This document shows positions 35,448 through 44,836 of a stretch of 64,000 bases of DNA, piece by piece. The stretch is from the NCBI GenBank assembly GCA_002727315.1, contig PBWR01000006.1, positions 364,758-428,757 on the forward strand, given 5' to 3'. Numbering within the stretch: position 1 is the stretch's first letter; each line of letters begins with the position of its first letter. Origin of the DNA: Alphaproteobacteria bacterium (GTDB lineage: Bacteria; Pseudomonadota; Alphaproteobacteria; UBA6615). The notes beneath the pieces were generated by a model. It did no database searches. It was given only the letters and a program-made list of their open reading frames with translations, and was not told the origin of the DNA. Position numbers and translations under genes: made by a program.

Positions 35448-35565
35448 GGAGCGCAAACCCGCGAATGAAGCGGTCGGGAAAGCCGGTTGCGCGGATACGC
35501 GGCAACTCTGGCCTTCCGAATTCTGTTTCCGGCAAGGGGCAGAAGAAGACGAGAGATCGAGACCA

Positions 35566-35946
35566 TTGCCACACCCAGTCGATACACATGTTGGCCGACG
35601 CATGCGCCAGCGGCGGGAGATGTCCGGAATGCCGCAAAAGGAGCTCGCCCGTCAGCTCGGCATCAGCTTTCAGCAGGTACAGAAGTATGAAAGCGGTGCG
35701 AACCGCATCAGCGCCTCGAAACTCTGGCAACTGTGCGATGTACTCGACGTCGCACCCGGCTACTTTTTCGAAGGCCTGAACCCGCGCCGCAAGAACGCAT
35801 CGGCCTCGGAACCGGCCGTTTCATCGGATTCCGATTCCCGCTCTGCGCGTCAGGTGCTGGATCTGAATCAGGCCTTCCAGAAAATCCCCGAAACCCGTGT
35901 CCGCCGCCAGGTGGTACAGCTCGTAAAGTCCCTCAGCCGTTCCTAA
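35566..35946 (+). CDS. XRE-family transcriptional regulator
   Basis: A 126-residue DNA-binding protein. VDTHVGRRMRQRREMSGMPQKELARQLGISFQQVQKYESGANRISASKLWQL is a complete Cro/CI-type helix-turn-helix of the kind conserved across alphaproteobacteria, followed by LDVAPGYFFEGL. A serine-rich linker leads to a C-terminal helix (RRQVVQLVKSLSRS). The frame starts at TTG 35566 with GAGA upstream; no ATG gives a complete domain start. The gene has an unusually long AT-rich upstream region, which suggests complex regulation. The target is unknown. Confidence 0.9.
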   Translation: MPHPVDTHVGRRMRQRREMSGMPQKELARQLGISFQQVQKYESGANRISASKLWQLCDVLDVAPGYFFEGLNPRRKNASASEPAVSSDSDSRSARQVLDLNQAFQKIPETRVRRQVVQLVKSLSRS

Positions 35947-36010
35947 CCGATCGCGCCGCGCAACGGCGGCGAATGATTGAGGCTGGACGCAAAGGCCCTG
36001 GCGGCCCTAT

Positions 36011-36871
36011 ATGCCGCCCATGGCCATGCGCGAATTCATAAAAATGCACGGACTGGGCAATGACTTTGTCATTGTCGACGCCCGTCATAACCCGCTCACC
36101 GTGAGTGATGCGGGAACGCGACGGCTGTCCGATCGCCACACCGGTATCGGGTTCGACCAGTTGATCGCGATGGATTCTCCCGCGAACGGGGAGTCCGACG
36201 TGGATGTGCGTATCTTCAATTCCGATGGTGGCGAGGTGGACGCCTGCGGCAACGCCATGCGGTGTGTCGCACATTTGTTGCTCGACGATGACGACGGGCC
36301 GCTTGCGATCCGAACCGGTGCGGGACTGCTGCACGCATGGCGCAGCGATGGCGACCCGCGCGAGTATGCTGTCGACATGGGGCCTGCGCGCGATGCATGG
36401 CAGGACATACCGCTCGCGCGGGAGTGCGACACCGATCACCTGCCGCTTTCCCTGGAAATGCTCTCGGACCCGGTGGCGGTCAACATGGGCAATCCGCACG
36501 CGGTGTTCTTCGTCGACGATGTCGACGCGGTGCCAATCGAGACACTCGGACCGCAACTAGAACACGACCCGCTCTTCCCCGAACTGGCCAACATCGGTGT
36601 GGCGCAGCTGACCGGCGACAATGCGTTGCGGTTGCGCGTCTGGGAACGCGGCGCGGGTCTGACCCTGGCGTGCGGGTCCGGCGCTTGCGCCGCCGCAGTC
36701 GCGGCGCACCGGCGTGGGCTCACCCGGCGAGAGGTTCACATCACCGTCGATGGCGGGGCGCTTTGCATCCATTGGCGTGAAGACGGGCATGTCATCATGT
36801 CGGGCCCGGCCGAGGAAAGCTTCCGCGGGACGGTCGGCGAAGACCAGTTTTCCGGGCCCGGTGGTTCCTGA
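36011..36871 (+). CDS. dapF: Diaminopimelate epimerase
   Basis: An enzyme of up to 286 residues converting LL- to meso-diaminopimelate for lysine and peptidoglycan. FIKMHGLGNDFVIVDAR starts the first domain; the two catalytic cysteines are Cys79 in DACGNAMRC and Cys221 in ACGSGACAAA. Start codons at 36011, 36020 and 36026 are all possible; the first has AAGG upstream. mtaB follows after one base, so dapF-mtaB-ftsY form an operon. Confidence 0.95.
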   Translation: MPPMAMREFIKMHGLGNDFVIVDARHNPLTVSDAGTRRLSDRHTGIGFDQLIAMDSPANGESDVDVRIFNSDGGEVDACGNAMRCVAHLLLDDDDGPLAIRTGAGLLHAWRSDGDPREYAVDMGPARDAWQDIPLARECDTDHLPLSLEMLSDPVAVNMGNPHAVFFVDDVDAVPIETLGPQLEHDPLFPELANIGVAQLTGDNALRLRVWERGAGLTLACGSGACAAAVAAHRRGLTRREVHITVDGGALCIHWREDGHVIMSGPAEESFRGTVGEDQFSGPGGS

Positions 36872-36872
36872 G

Positions 36873-38132
36873 ATGAGCGCGCCCGAGATCATCACCTTCG
36901 GCTGCCGGCTGAACGCCTATGAATCCGAAGTGATGCGCAAGCATGCGGCAGAGGCCGGTGTCGCCGACACCGTGATCGTCAACACTTGCGCCGTCACGGC
37001 CGAAGCCGAACGCCAGGCGCGGCAGGCGATCCGCCGCGCGCGCCGCAAAAACCCGCAAGCACGGATCGTCGTCACCGGCTGCGCCGCCCAGATCGACCCG
37101 AACGCCTATGCCGGAATGGCCGAGGTGGATGCGGTGATCGGCAACACCGAAAAGCTCGACGCGCGGAGTTTCGAAACCCTGGGAGACGCGCCCGTCCGGG
37201 TGAACGACATCATGAGCGCGACGAAAACCGGCACGCATCTGATCGAGGGATTTGACGACCGGGCCCGGGCCTTCATCCAGGTCCAGAACGGCTGCGACCA
37301 CCGCTGCACCTTCTGCATCATTCCGTTCGGCCGCGGCAATTCACGGAGCGTGCCCATCGGCGCCATCGTCGACCAGGTGCGCACGCTGGTGGATCACGGG
37401 ATCGGGGAAATCGTCCTGTCCGGTGTCGACATCACATCCTACGGCGCCGACTTGCCCGGACAGCCGCGCGTTGGCCAGATGATCCGCCGATTGCTGGCCA
37501 ATGTTCCCGACCTGCCGCGCCTGCGCCTGAGCTCCATCGACGTCGCGGAGATCGACGACGACCTGCTTCATTTGATCGCGGACGAACCGCGGCTGATGCC
37601 GCACCTGCATCTCAGCCTGCAGGCGGGCGACGATCTGATTCTCAAGCGCATGAAGCGTCGGCATACGCGCCAGCAGGCCATCGAGTTCTGCGACAAGGCT
37701 CGGCAGTTGCGGCCCGATATGGTGTTCGGCGCTGACATCATCGCCGGGTTCCCAACCGAAACGGATGCCATGTTCGAACAGAGCCTCGGGCTCGTGGACG
37801 AATGCGGCCTGACGCACCTGCACGTGTTTCCCTATTCCCCGCGGCCGGAAACCCCGGCGGCACGCATGCCGCAACTGGACCGCGTGGTGATCAAGGAACG
37901 CGCCGGGCGGCTGCGTGAGGCCGGTGATGGCGCGCTGGCCGCGTTCCTTGAGTGCGAAGTCGGCAAGACACGATCCGTACTCGCGGAAACACCGGAGCGC
38001 GGTCGCACCGAACAGTTTGTACCCGTTGCGCTGTCGTCTCACAGCTTCGAGCCGGGAACAATTGTCGACGTCCGCATCGAAGATACCGACGGCACCCATC
38101 TGCGCGGCGCGCTCCTCCGGAACGCGGCATGA
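36873..38132 (+). CDS. mtaB: tRNA t6A37 methylthiotransferase MtaB
   Basis: A 419-residue radical-SAM enzyme adding a methylthio group to t6A37 of ANN-decoding tRNAs. The N-terminal MTTase domain has Cys11 (FGCRLN), Cys39 (NTCAVT) and Cys70 (TGCAAQ) for the auxiliary cluster; the radical-SAM motif is Cys140-x3-Cys144-x2-Cys147 in CDHRCTFCIIP; SLQAGDD and FGADIIAGFPTET follow, and a TRAM-like end closes it. The CRLN form distinguishes MtaB from MiaB. Its stop overlaps the ftsY start (ATGA). Confidence 0.95.
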   Translation: MSAPEIITFGCRLNAYESEVMRKHAAEAGVADTVIVNTCAVTAEAERQARQAIRRARRKNPQARIVVTGCAAQIDPNAYAGMAEVDAVIGNTEKLDARSFETLGDAPVRVNDIMSATKTGTHLIEGFDDRARAFIQVQNGCDHRCTFCIIPFGRGNSRSVPIGAIVDQVRTLVDHGIGEIVLSGVDITSYGADLPGQPRVGQMIRRLLANVPDLPRLRLSSIDVAEIDDDLLHLIADEPRLMPHLHLSLQAGDDLILKRMKRRHTRQQAIEFCDKARQLRPDMVFGADIIAGFPTETDAMFEQSLGLVDECGLTHLHVFPYSPRPETPAARMPQLDRVVIKERAGRLREAGDGALAAFLECEVGKTRSVLAETPERGRTEQFVPVALSSHSFEPGTIVDVRIEDTDGTHLRGALLRNAA

Positions 38133-39085
38133 GCAGCGATGGCTGGCTTTCCCGGCTGAGGGCCGGGCTGACCCGAACGTCATCGCGACTGTCGAGTGAT
38201 ATCGGCGAAATCTTTACCGGCCGGAAGGTGGACCCGGACACTCTTGCAGAGCTCGAGGACACACTGATCATGGCGGATCTCGGTGTCAGCACGGCGGCGA
38301 AGCTGGCAGCCGAACTGGGTGACCACCGGTTTGCCGCCGACGCGGATGCCAACGATGTTCGCGCGGCCCTGGCACAGAATATCAGCGACTTGATCGCGCC
38401 CGTCGCCCGGCCTCTGTCGGATATCGCCAGCACCGCAACCGGCCCACGGGTCATCCCGGTGGCGGGTGTCAACGGCACCGGCAAGACAACCACCATCGGC
38501 AAGCTTACCGCGCGCTTCCAGGAACTCGACCGCACGATCATGCTGGCCGCCGCCGACACCTTTCGCGCCGCCGCGATCGACCAGTTGAAGCTTTGGGGCG
38601 AAAGGGTCGGCGCGCCCGTCATTGCACATGAACAGGGCAGCGACCCCGCGGCCGTCGCGTTCGACGCGTTGGAACAGGCCCGGGATGGCGGGCTCGATAT
38701 GCTTCTGATCGACACGGCCGGGCGCCTGCACAACAAGGGCGACCTGATGGCGGAGCTCGAGAAGATCGTGCGGGTTATCCGCAAGGTCGATCCCGAAGCC
38801 CCGCACGAGGTCCTTCTCGTGCTTGACGCCACCACCGGACAGAATGCCCACAGCCAGGTCGAGACCTTTTCCGATCTCGTCGACGTGACCGGCCTTGTGG
38901 TCACCAAGCTTGACGGTTCGGCCCGCGGCGGCGTGATCGTCGGACTGGCCGACCGGTTCGGACTTCCCATCTACGCCATCGGGGTCGGTGAGGGTGTCGA
39001 CGATCTGAAGCCCTTCGAAGCGGATGTCTTTGCCCGCAATCTGGTCGGGCTCGACGGCGCGGAGATGGACGGGGCCCAGGATTGA
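38129..39085 (+). CDS. ftsY: Signal recognition particle receptor FtsY
   Basis: A 318-residue SRP GTPase at the inner membrane that receives Ffh-bound ribosomes. The N domain begins LSRLRAGLTRTSSRLSSDI with membrane-binding basic residues; the G domain shows AGVNGTGKTTTIGKLTARF, AADTFRAAAIDQLKLWGE, DTAGRLHNKGDLM and TKLDGSARGGVIVG. The acidic A domain of enterobacteria is absent, as is usual in alphaproteobacteria. ATG overlaps the mtaB stop; its own stop overlaps a TTG start. Confidence 0.96.
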   Translation: MSSDGWLSRLRAGLTRTSSRLSSDIGEIFTGRKVDPDTLAELEDTLIMADLGVSTAAKLAAELGDHRFAADADANDVRAALAQNISDLIAPVARPLSDIASTATGPRVIPVAGVNGTGKTTTIGKLTARFQELDRTIMLAAADTFRAAAIDQLKLWGERVGAPVIAHEQGSDPAAVAFDALEQARDGGLDMLLIDTAGRLHNKGDLMAELEKIVRVIRKVDPEAPHEVLLVLDATTGQNAHSQVETFSDLVDVTGLVVTKLDGSARGGVIVGLADRFGLPIYAIGVGEGVDDLKPFEADVFARNLVGLDGAEMDGAQD

Positions 39086-39945
39086 GCACGATCGTCGTCA
39101 TTGCCGTCCTGCTCGCGGCATTGATGCATGCGAGCTGGAACGCCCTGGTCAAGGGCGGCGACGATGGCTGGCTGACCTCGGCGATGATCGCCGGATTCGC
39201 AGCCGCAGGCGCGCTCATCGTGGCAGTGTTCTTCGTTCCCTGGCCCCAGGCCCATCACTGGCCGTGGCTGCTGGGCTCCGGTGCCCTGCACGGCATCTAT
39301 TTCAGCCTGCTGGTCAGCGCCTATGCCTATGGCGATCTCGGCAAGGTCTATGCGATCGCTCGCGGCAGCGCGCCGCTGATCATCGTCGTACTGTCGGCCC
39401 CGCTTGTCGGCGACGTCCCCGGCACCTGGGAGATCGTGGCCGTGCTGGTGGTCGTGGCCGGCGTCGTCGCGTTGACCTTTGAACCCGGGCAGATCGCCAC
39501 CGCCGATATCAAGGCTGTTGCACTGGCGCTGCTGACCGGTGCCATGATCGCGGCCTACTCCCTGTTCGATGCGGTCGGCATTCGCACCATCGGCCCCGAG
39601 TTCGAATACGCCACGATCGTTTATGTCTCATGGCTGATGATTTTCGCCGCCGTGCCCATACTGGCGGTCGCGTTCTTCCTGCGCCGCGGACAGATCCTCC
39701 CGTATATGCGCGCACACGCACTGCAAGGGATCGGTGGTGGCGCCATCGCGGTCACCAGCTACGCACTGGTACTGTTTGCGTTCGCCAATGCTTCAGTCGG
39801 CAGTGTTGCCGCCCTGCGCGAAACCGGCGTCGTGTTTGCCGCACTCATCGGAACGCTCGTTCTCGGCGAGCGGTTGGGCAAACGGCGCATCCCGGCGGCC
39901 CTGCTGGTTGCCTTCGGGGCCGGCGCGCTCAAATTTGCGGCATGA
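39082..39945 (+). CDS. EamA/DMT-family transporter
   Basis: A 287-residue membrane protein of about ten helices in two EamA repeats, with LMHASWNALVKGGDDGW near the start, LLVSAYAYGDLGKVYAIARGSAPLI in the first repeat, and ETGVVFAALIGTLVLGERLG in the second. The first segment resembles transporters that export amino acids or phosphonate-related amines. The TTG at 39082 overlaps the ftsY stop as TTGA, so it is translationally coupled to ftsY. Substrate unknown. Confidence 0.86.
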   Translation: MSTIVVIAVLLAALMHASWNALVKGGDDGWLTSAMIAGFAAAGALIVAVFFVPWPQAHHWPWLLGSGALHGIYFSLLVSAYAYGDLGKVYAIARGSAPLIIVVLSAPLVGDVPGTWEIVAVLVVVAGVVALTFEPGQIATADIKAVALALLTGAMIAAYSLFDAVGIRTIGPEFEYATIVYVSWLMIFAAVPILAVAFFLRRGQILPYMRAHALQGIGGGAIAVTSYALVLFAFANASVGSVAALRETGVVFAALIGTLVLGERLGKRRIPAALLVAFGAGALKFAA

Positions 39946-39995
39946 TCCATTCCGCTCTTCCACCTGCGCGACAACAATCGTAGGTTCGCGCGGCT

Positions 39996-40610
39996 ATGCG
40001 ACCATGGTTAAAACTGGCGATCGAAGCCGGCCCGCTCGTTGTCTTCTTTCTCGTGAACGGACGCGAGGGACTGCCCGAATTCCGATCGCTGTGGCTGCCC
40101 GAGGGCGCCGCGCCGATGAACGAACAGGCGCTGTTCGAGGCGACCGGCGCCTTCATGGTCGCCACCCTTGCGGCGCTTGCGACCGGCTGGATCATCCAAC
40201 GCAAGCTGCCGGTGATGCCACTCGTCAGCGGCATCTTCGTTGTGTTTTTCGGCGGCCTCACGCTTGTGCTCGCTGACGACACCTTCATCAAGTTGAAGCC
40301 GACCCTGGTGAACATGCTGTTCGCCGTCATTCTGTTCGGCGGGCTGATGAAGGGCCGCTCCCTGCTGAAACCCCTGTTCGGGGCCGCCGTTCAGCTGACG
40401 GATAGGGGCTGGAACCTATTGACCTGGCGGTGGGCGATCTTTTTCGTCGTCCTGGCCGTGCTGAACGAGATCGTCTGGCGCAGCTTTTCCACGGACTTCT
40501 GGGTGTCCTTCAAGCTGTTCGGCATTATGCCCCTGACGTTCCTGTTCGCAGCCGCGCAGACGCCGCTGTTCCTGCGCGAACAGATCGAGGAACCGGCCGA
40601 AGCCGACTAG
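39996..40610 (+). CDS. ispZ: Inner-membrane septation protein IspZ/YciB
   Basis: A 204-residue membrane protein with five to six helices. LKLAIEAGPLVVFFLVN begins it, KPTLVNMLFAVILFGGL lies mid-protein, and the signature RGWNLLTWRWAIFFVVLAVLNEIVWRSFSTDFWVSFKLFG identifies the family, given here only in part: RGWNLLTWRWAIFF and NEIVWRSF. It is needed for normal division-septum and envelope integrity in several bacteria. It follows ftsY as in other alphaproteobacteria, with the DMT gene inserted. Confidence 0.93.
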   Translation: MRPWLKLAIEAGPLVVFFLVNGREGLPEFRSLWLPEGAAPMNEQALFEATGAFMVATLAALATGWIIQRKLPVMPLVSGIFVVFFGGLTLVLADDTFIKLKPTLVNMLFAVILFGGLMKGRSLLKPLFGAAVQLTDRGWNLLTWRWAIFFVVLAVLNEIVWRSFSTDFWVSFKLFGIMPLTFLFAAAQTPLFLREQIEEPAEAD

Positions 40611-40663
40611 CTTGGGCTCGCCTCTACGGTCAGATTTCTTGGAACGGGCGCCCTGGCCGGTTC

Positions 40664-40927
40664 CTAAACCACCAGGTTCAGATAGGTCCCGCGGGGTGCG
40701 TGAGGATCAAGGGATGTCGCGTCCTTGGGAATATTGACGCGCGGGTCCGCCTTCGCCGTTGTCTGATTGTCCGCCGGGGCCGAGGTTCGCAGCCGGGCCT
40801 CTGCGGCCGTTTCGGCCACGGGCGTCACGGGTTTGAGCTGGCGCAGAATGGCCTGGAGGGGCGATGAAACGTTCGAAACAGCGAATCGAACCGTCCGCGC
40901 GCACGACGGCGTTGCCCGGGCGGACAC
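40664..40927 (-). CDS. Small hypothetical protein
   Basis: The frame runs from a GTG at 40927 to 40664 (87 residues). The second half looks like a real short protein: SPLQAILRQLKPVTPV, ADNQTTAKADPRVNIP and an end RGTYLNLVV of the kind seen in conserved short alphaproteobacterial proteins. The first 20 residues are doubtful, and the true start may be further in. There is no recognised domain. It is on the same strand as pgk, downstream of another short frame. Confidence 0.4.
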   Translation of the reverse strand: MSARATPSCARTVRFAVSNVSSPLQAILRQLKPVTPVAETAAEARLRTSAPADNQTTAKADPRVNIPKDATSLDPHAPRGTYLNLVV

Positions 40928-40985
40928 CCCATTTGAAAAAACTCGGTTCGCCTGCGCGCAACAGCGTCACCAATTCGGCCTCTGC

Positions 40986-41222
40986 CTATACCGGCGCCGG
41001 CGTATCGAGTGCCAGGCCGATGCGTTCGGGCGTGCCAAGAAATTCTTTCAGCCACTGGTCGCTGGCCCCCAGCCGCACCACCTTTTGATCGAGCCCGGTC
41101 TCCGCACCGATGGCACGGATCCGGCCCAGTCCGGCCGCGGCCGCGGCCAACAGCTCGCGCGACCGGGCCGCTGCGGCTTCGTCGGCGAAGGCCTGGGGGT
41201 CTCGAACGCGACGTGTGGCCAA
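40986..41222 (-). CDS. Short hypothetical protein downstream of pgk
   Basis: A 78-codon frame starting at a TTG 8 bp after the pgk stop. Codon third positions are mostly G or C, as in neighbouring genes, and the predicted product is helical (SRELLAAAAAGLGRIRAIGA, then LGASDQWLKEFLG). After its TAG the same frame continues open for 93 further codons to 40707, reading VTLLRAGEPSFFKWGVRPGN. It may therefore be the front part of a longer, stop-interrupted gene. I do not recognise it. Confidence 0.35.
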   Translation of the reverse strand: MATRRVRDPQAFADEAAAARSRELLAAAAAGLGRIRAIGAETGLDQKVVRLGASDQWLKEFLGTPERIGLALDTPAPV

Positions 41223-41230
41223 AATCCCTA

Positions 41231-42424
41231 CTAGGGCGCGAGAGCAGCAACGCCGGGAAGCGTCTTGCCCTCAAGCCATTCGAGGAACGCACCACCGGCC
41301 GCCGAAACATAGCTGAACTGGCCGGCGACTTCGGCATGATTCAGGGCAGCGACGGTGTCACCGCCTCCGGCCACCGACAGCAGGCTACCCGCTGCCGTTG
41401 CGTCGCCCGCCGCGCGCGCCACCAGGACGGTACCCGCGTCGAAAGGTTCGATCTCGAAAGCCCCCAGTGGACCGTTCCAGACCAGGGTCCGCACATCGGC
41501 CAGGCGTGCCGACAGCCCGGCCGCCGTCGCCGGGCCGATGTCCAAAATCATCTGGTCTTCGGGCACCGCATCGACGGGCACGATCCGGTTCGGCACACCA
41601 GCCTTGAACTCTCCGGCGATGATCACATCGGACGGCAGGATCACCTCGCAACCGATCTCATCGGCGCGGGCCAGGATGTCGCGCGCGGTATCGGCCATAT
41701 CGTGCTCGCACAGGGATGCACCCACATCGACACCCATCGCGTTGAGGAAGGTGTTCGCCATGCCGCCGCCGATCGCCAGTTGGTCCACACGGGCTATCAG
41801 GTTGCCGAGCAGATCGAGCTTGGATGCGATCTTGGCCCCGCCCACGACGGCCAGGACGGGCCGTTCGGGATTGCCGAGGGCCCGGTCGAGCGCCTCCAGT
41901 TCCGCCTGCATCAAACGGCCGGCATAGGACGGCAGAATCCGCGCGACCCCCTCCGTCGAGGCGTGCGCGCGATGGGCGGCAGAAAAGGCGTCGTTCACAT
42001 AGACATCCGCTAGGTCGGCGAGAGATTTCGCAAAGGCGGGGTCGTTGGATTCCTCGCCCAAATGGTAACGGGCGTTCTCCAGGACCAGAATATCGCCATC
42101 GACCAGGGCGGACGATGCATCCAGGGCGGCATCGCCGATGCAATCCGGTGCAAATGCGACGGGCCGCCCGAGGACCTCACCCAACTCCTTGGCGACAGGC
42201 GCCAGCGACATTTCTAGCACCCTCACCCCCTTCGGCCGCCCGAAATGCGAGGTCACCAGGACCCGGGCACCCCTATCGGCCAGCTCGAGAATGGTCGGTG
42301 CGAGACGCTCCAGCCGGGTCAGGTCCGAGACCTTTCCGTCAGACATGGGAACGTTCAGGTCCGCCCGCAACAGGACCCGTTTTCCCGCCGCGTCGAGATC
42401 GTCGAGGGTGCAAAACGCGCTCAT
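41231..42424 (-). CDS. pgk: Phosphoglycerate kinase
   Basis: A 397-residue glycolytic/gluconeogenic enzyme interconverting 1,3-bisphosphoglycerate and 3-phosphoglycerate. [20 protein letters not shown] starts the N domain, SHFGRPKG and NARYHLGEE bind substrate, [18 protein letters not shown] is the hinge side, and the C-terminal [15 protein letters not shown] is the nucleotide loop. The length is standard. It stands without gap or fba neighbours, unlike many proteobacteria; only short unknown frames follow it. Confidence 0.96.
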   Translation of the reverse strand: MSAFCTLDDLDAAGKRVLLRADLNVPMSDGKVSDLTRLERLAPTILELADRGARVLVTSHFGRPKGVRVLEMSLAPVAKELGEVLGRPVAFAPDCIGDAALDASSALVDGDILVLENARYHLGEESNDPAFAKSLADLADVYVNDAFSAAHRAHASTEGVARILPSYAGRLMQAELEALDRALGNPERPVLAVVGGAKIASKLDLLGNLIARVDQLAIGGGMANTFLNAMGVDVGASLCEHDMADTARDILARADEIGCEVILPSDVIIAGEFKAGVPNRIVPVDAVPEDQMILDIGPATAAGLSARLADVRTLVWNGPLGAFEIEPFDAGTVLVARAAGDATAAGSLLSVAGGGDTVAALNHAEVAGQFSYVSAAGGAFLEWLEGKTLPGVAALAP

Positions 42425-42568
42425 GATTACTGTTGTTCCCTTTACATGCGTATGCGCCGCGGAGTCGCCGCAGCGGCACCGTTATAACAGCCGCCAACGC
42501 CCGGTAAAGCGTGATGCGACATGTTGCAGGCCGTACCGCCGATGGGCGCTTCGCGCTATCGTATTTTC

Positions 42569-43618
42569 ATGCGCAAACATCTATCCGCCCTGGACCGTCT
42601 CGCCTACACAACCAGCCAGGCCGCGAGGTTCGGCTGGTTCTACAGCCAGTACCGCCGGGCCCAGCGCAGGGTCACGCCGGCCGTGCAGAAGAGCGAAGCG
42701 CCCACGGACGGACCGTCCACGGCCGAACTCCTCGGCAGCCTGTTCCAACTGTTTCGACGGGATCTCGCCAACATCGAAGACGGCCGCTACGCCATGCCGC
42801 CGGACATGTGGCCGCGCCCCGATCGGGTGTTCGCGATGAACCGGCGGTTCTTCCGCGATCTGCGCACTGTCGACCAACGCCGCCACCAATCCGACGGTGA
42901 CGAGATTTTCCGGCGGCTGCGCGAAAGCGACCCGCCCTATCCGCGCTATTTCCTACAAAACTTCCACTTCCAGAGCGACGGCTACCTGTCGGACGAGTCC
43001 GCGCGGCTCTACGACTACCAAGTCGAAATCCTGTTCAGCGGCGGCGCAGACGCGATGCGGCGCCAAGGGCTTGTCCCCCTGGGTGATTGGCTTTCCAGCC
43101 GGCGCGTTAACCAGACCCGGTTGGTAGACATCGGATGCGGCACGGGGCGCTTCCTGCGCTTCGTCCACGACGCACACCCGCTCCTACAGCTGACCGGCGT
43201 CGACCTGTCGCAGCCCTATCTCGAGCGGGCACGGGAAAACCTGGCCGGGGTGCGCCAGGCCATGCTCCTGACCGGCAACGGCGAACGGCTTCCCCTGGCC
43301 GATGCGTCCGCCGACATCGTCACGAGCATCTTCTTATTTCACGAATTGCCGGAACGGGCGCGCGCAAACGTAGTGGGCGAGATTGCAAGCGTGCTGCGTC
43401 CGGGCGGACTTGTAGTGCATGTGGATTCGATCCAGACCGGTGACGTCCCCCGGTTCGACCCGCTACTGGGTTTTTTCCCGAAGGCCTATCACGAGCCCTA
43501 TTTCGCAAATTACGTCGGCAGCGACCTGGACGCGCTGTACGGCCAGGCCGGGCTGATCGCGCGAAGCCACACGCCCGCCTTCCTGTCCAAGGTGTCGGTG
43601 TTCGAAAAGGCGCGCTAG
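42569..43618 (+). CDS. Class I SAM-dependent methyltransferase with long N-terminal domain
   Basis: About 349 residues. The first 180 residues form a separate helical region (LAYTTSQAARFGWFYSQY, then PRYFLQNFHFQSDGYLSDES) seen in a group of bacterial methyltransferases; the Rossmann part begins LVDIGCGTGRFLRFV, with GVDLSQPYLERA and LRPGGLVVHVDSIQ. The substrate is unknown. The start is ambiguous: ATG 42569 (chosen, beginning MRKHLSALDR) or ATG 42521. The stop shares CTAG with the convergent MFS gene. No catalytic partner lies nearby. Confidence 0.82.
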   Translation: MRKHLSALDRLAYTTSQAARFGWFYSQYRRAQRRVTPAVQKSEAPTDGPSTAELLGSLFQLFRRDLANIEDGRYAMPPDMWPRPDRVFAMNRRFFRDLRTVDQRRHQSDGDEIFRRLRESDPPYPRYFLQNFHFQSDGYLSDESARLYDYQVEILFSGGADAMRRQGLVPLGDWLSSRRVNQTRLVDIGCGTGRFLRFVHDAHPLLQLTGVDLSQPYLERARENLAGVRQAMLLTGNGERLPLADASADIVTSIFLFHELPERARANVVGEIASVLRPGGLVVHVDSIQTGDVPRFDPLLGFFPKAYHEPYFANYVGSDLDALYGQAGLIARSHTPAFLSKVSVFEKAR

Positions 43619-44826
43619 CGCCGGGCCTCGATCGCGCGCAGCACGAGTATCAAAACACAGCCGCCCAACGCCGCGACAATCAGCGTCACCGGCGCCACGT
43701 CCCAGGTGCCCGCCGTGGTAACGACCCATACCATAGCCACCGGACCGACGAGCTGACCCAGCTGGGAGCCCTGCATCATCAATCCCGTGGTCGCGCCGAC
43801 CAGCTGCGGCGACGGCGCCATCACGGCCGCGCCGGCGAACAGACAGGCGGGGATCACACCGGCGATGAAGGACAGGAACACGGCGGCTGCCAGGCGAATA
43901 CCGAGCGACAGGCTCTCGTCGTACATCAAAAGCGCACTTGCGCCGACGAGCACGAACGTCGCAATCACCAGCAACCATCGCGGCGCACCACGATGCATCG
44001 CCAGTCCGCCCAGTATGTTTCCGCCCACATTAACCATTGCCACGACCGCCGTCAGCGTGGCCGCGAGCCCCAGGCCGACAGCCTCTGCCTCGACATAGAA
44101 AGTGGGCAGCAGCCCCACGACGGTGCCATGAATCGACGAATAGGTCGCAAAGGTCAGGGCCAGCACCATCGGTCCGATCCGGAGAAAGGTCCGCAGGGCC
44201 TCGGGAAAGGGCGGCGGCGCCGTTTCCGCCTCCGTGCCCCCGTGACGCGTCACGAGCGCGACGATCACCAGCATCACGACGGCCAGGACGCCGTTGACGT
44301 TCCACAGGCCGCGCCACCCGATCACATCCAGGATTGCCGGCGTGACGAGCACCATGATCGCAACGCTGGCCGGCCAGTAGCCACTGTACATGCCGAAGAT
44401 CAGCCGGCGGTGCCGCTCGGCACTGAACAGGAGGAAAAGCGGTGGCGCCACCGCGACGATCACGATGAACCCGAACCCCTCGAGCACCCGGCTCGCCAGC
44501 AGCGTGCCAAAACCATCCGCCACGGCGCCCAGAAAACTGGCCGCCGCCATGGCGACGAACCCGGCCATCAGCAGGCGGCGATGGCCCAACCGATCGCCCA
44601 TGGCACCGGCCGTCATCCCGAAGATGATCCCCATCAAATTGAAGATCGAAATGATCCAGACGCCCTCATCGAGGGAGAGCCCCAGATCGGCGCGCATGAC
44701 CGGCAGAGCCGCGGGCGCCTTGCCGATCTGGAACGAGGCAACAATGGCCGCCGATATGACCATCGCGACCGCAAGCCAGTTGGTGCGGGATGGCCCGTCG
44801 CCACCGCGCTCGTCACGCCGGTTCAT
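43615..44826 (-). CDS. Major facilitator superfamily transporter
   Basis: A 403-residue transporter with about twelve transmembrane helices. The loop motif GAMGDRLGHRRLLMAGFV between helices 2 and 3 is the classical MFS motif A, and GFGFIVIVAVAPPLFLLF and ALTFATYSSIHGTVVGLLP follow in order. The set resembles CynX/NimT-like exporters or cyanate-type carriers, but the solute cannot be named. It overlaps the convergent methyltransferase stop by CTAG. The interrupted BTLCP gene lies 10 bp upstream on the same strand. Confidence 0.88.
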   Translation of the reverse strand: MNRRDERGGDGPSRTNWLAVAMVISAAIVASFQIGKAPAALPVMRADLGLSLDEGVWIISIFNLMGIIFGMTAGAMGDRLGHRRLLMAGFVAMAAASFLGAVADGFGTLLASRVLEGFGFIVIVAVAPPLFLLFSAERHRRLIFGMYSGYWPASVAIMVLVTPAILDVIGWRGLWNVNGVLAVVMLVIVALVTRHGGTEAETAPPPFPEALRTFLRIGPMVLALTFATYSSIHGTVVGLLPTFYVEAEAVGLGLAATLTAVVAMVNVGGNILGGLAMHRGAPRWLLVIATFVLVGASALLMYDESLSLGIRLAAAVFLSFIAGVIPACLFAGAAVMAPSPQLVGATTGLMMQGSQLGQLVGPVAMVWVVTTAGTWDVAPVTLIVAALGGCVLILVLRAIEARR

Positions 44827-44836
44827 GATTGAAGGA

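Larger units (their letters stand above)
34957..35565. other. 609-bp intergenic region between divergent ffh and XRE regulator genes
   Basis: No convincing coding frame was found. The ffh side holds two hairpins (35000-35028 and 35052-35072). The middle, about 35170-35330, is markedly AT-richer than the rest of the window, with runs such as TTATATTTTTCC, and holds the perfect 13-bp palindrome TTCCGCAGCGGAA at 35221-35233. The regulator side holds a strong hairpin at 35414-35447. No SRP RNA tetraloop/GGAAGG...AGCAG core was seen. Confidence 0.6.

Noticed and set aside
42521..42568. Longer N-terminus for the methyltransferase at 42569
   Set aside because: The extra 16 residues are not hydrophobic or conserved-looking and neither start has a clear ribosome site; the shorter form was kept, without certainty.
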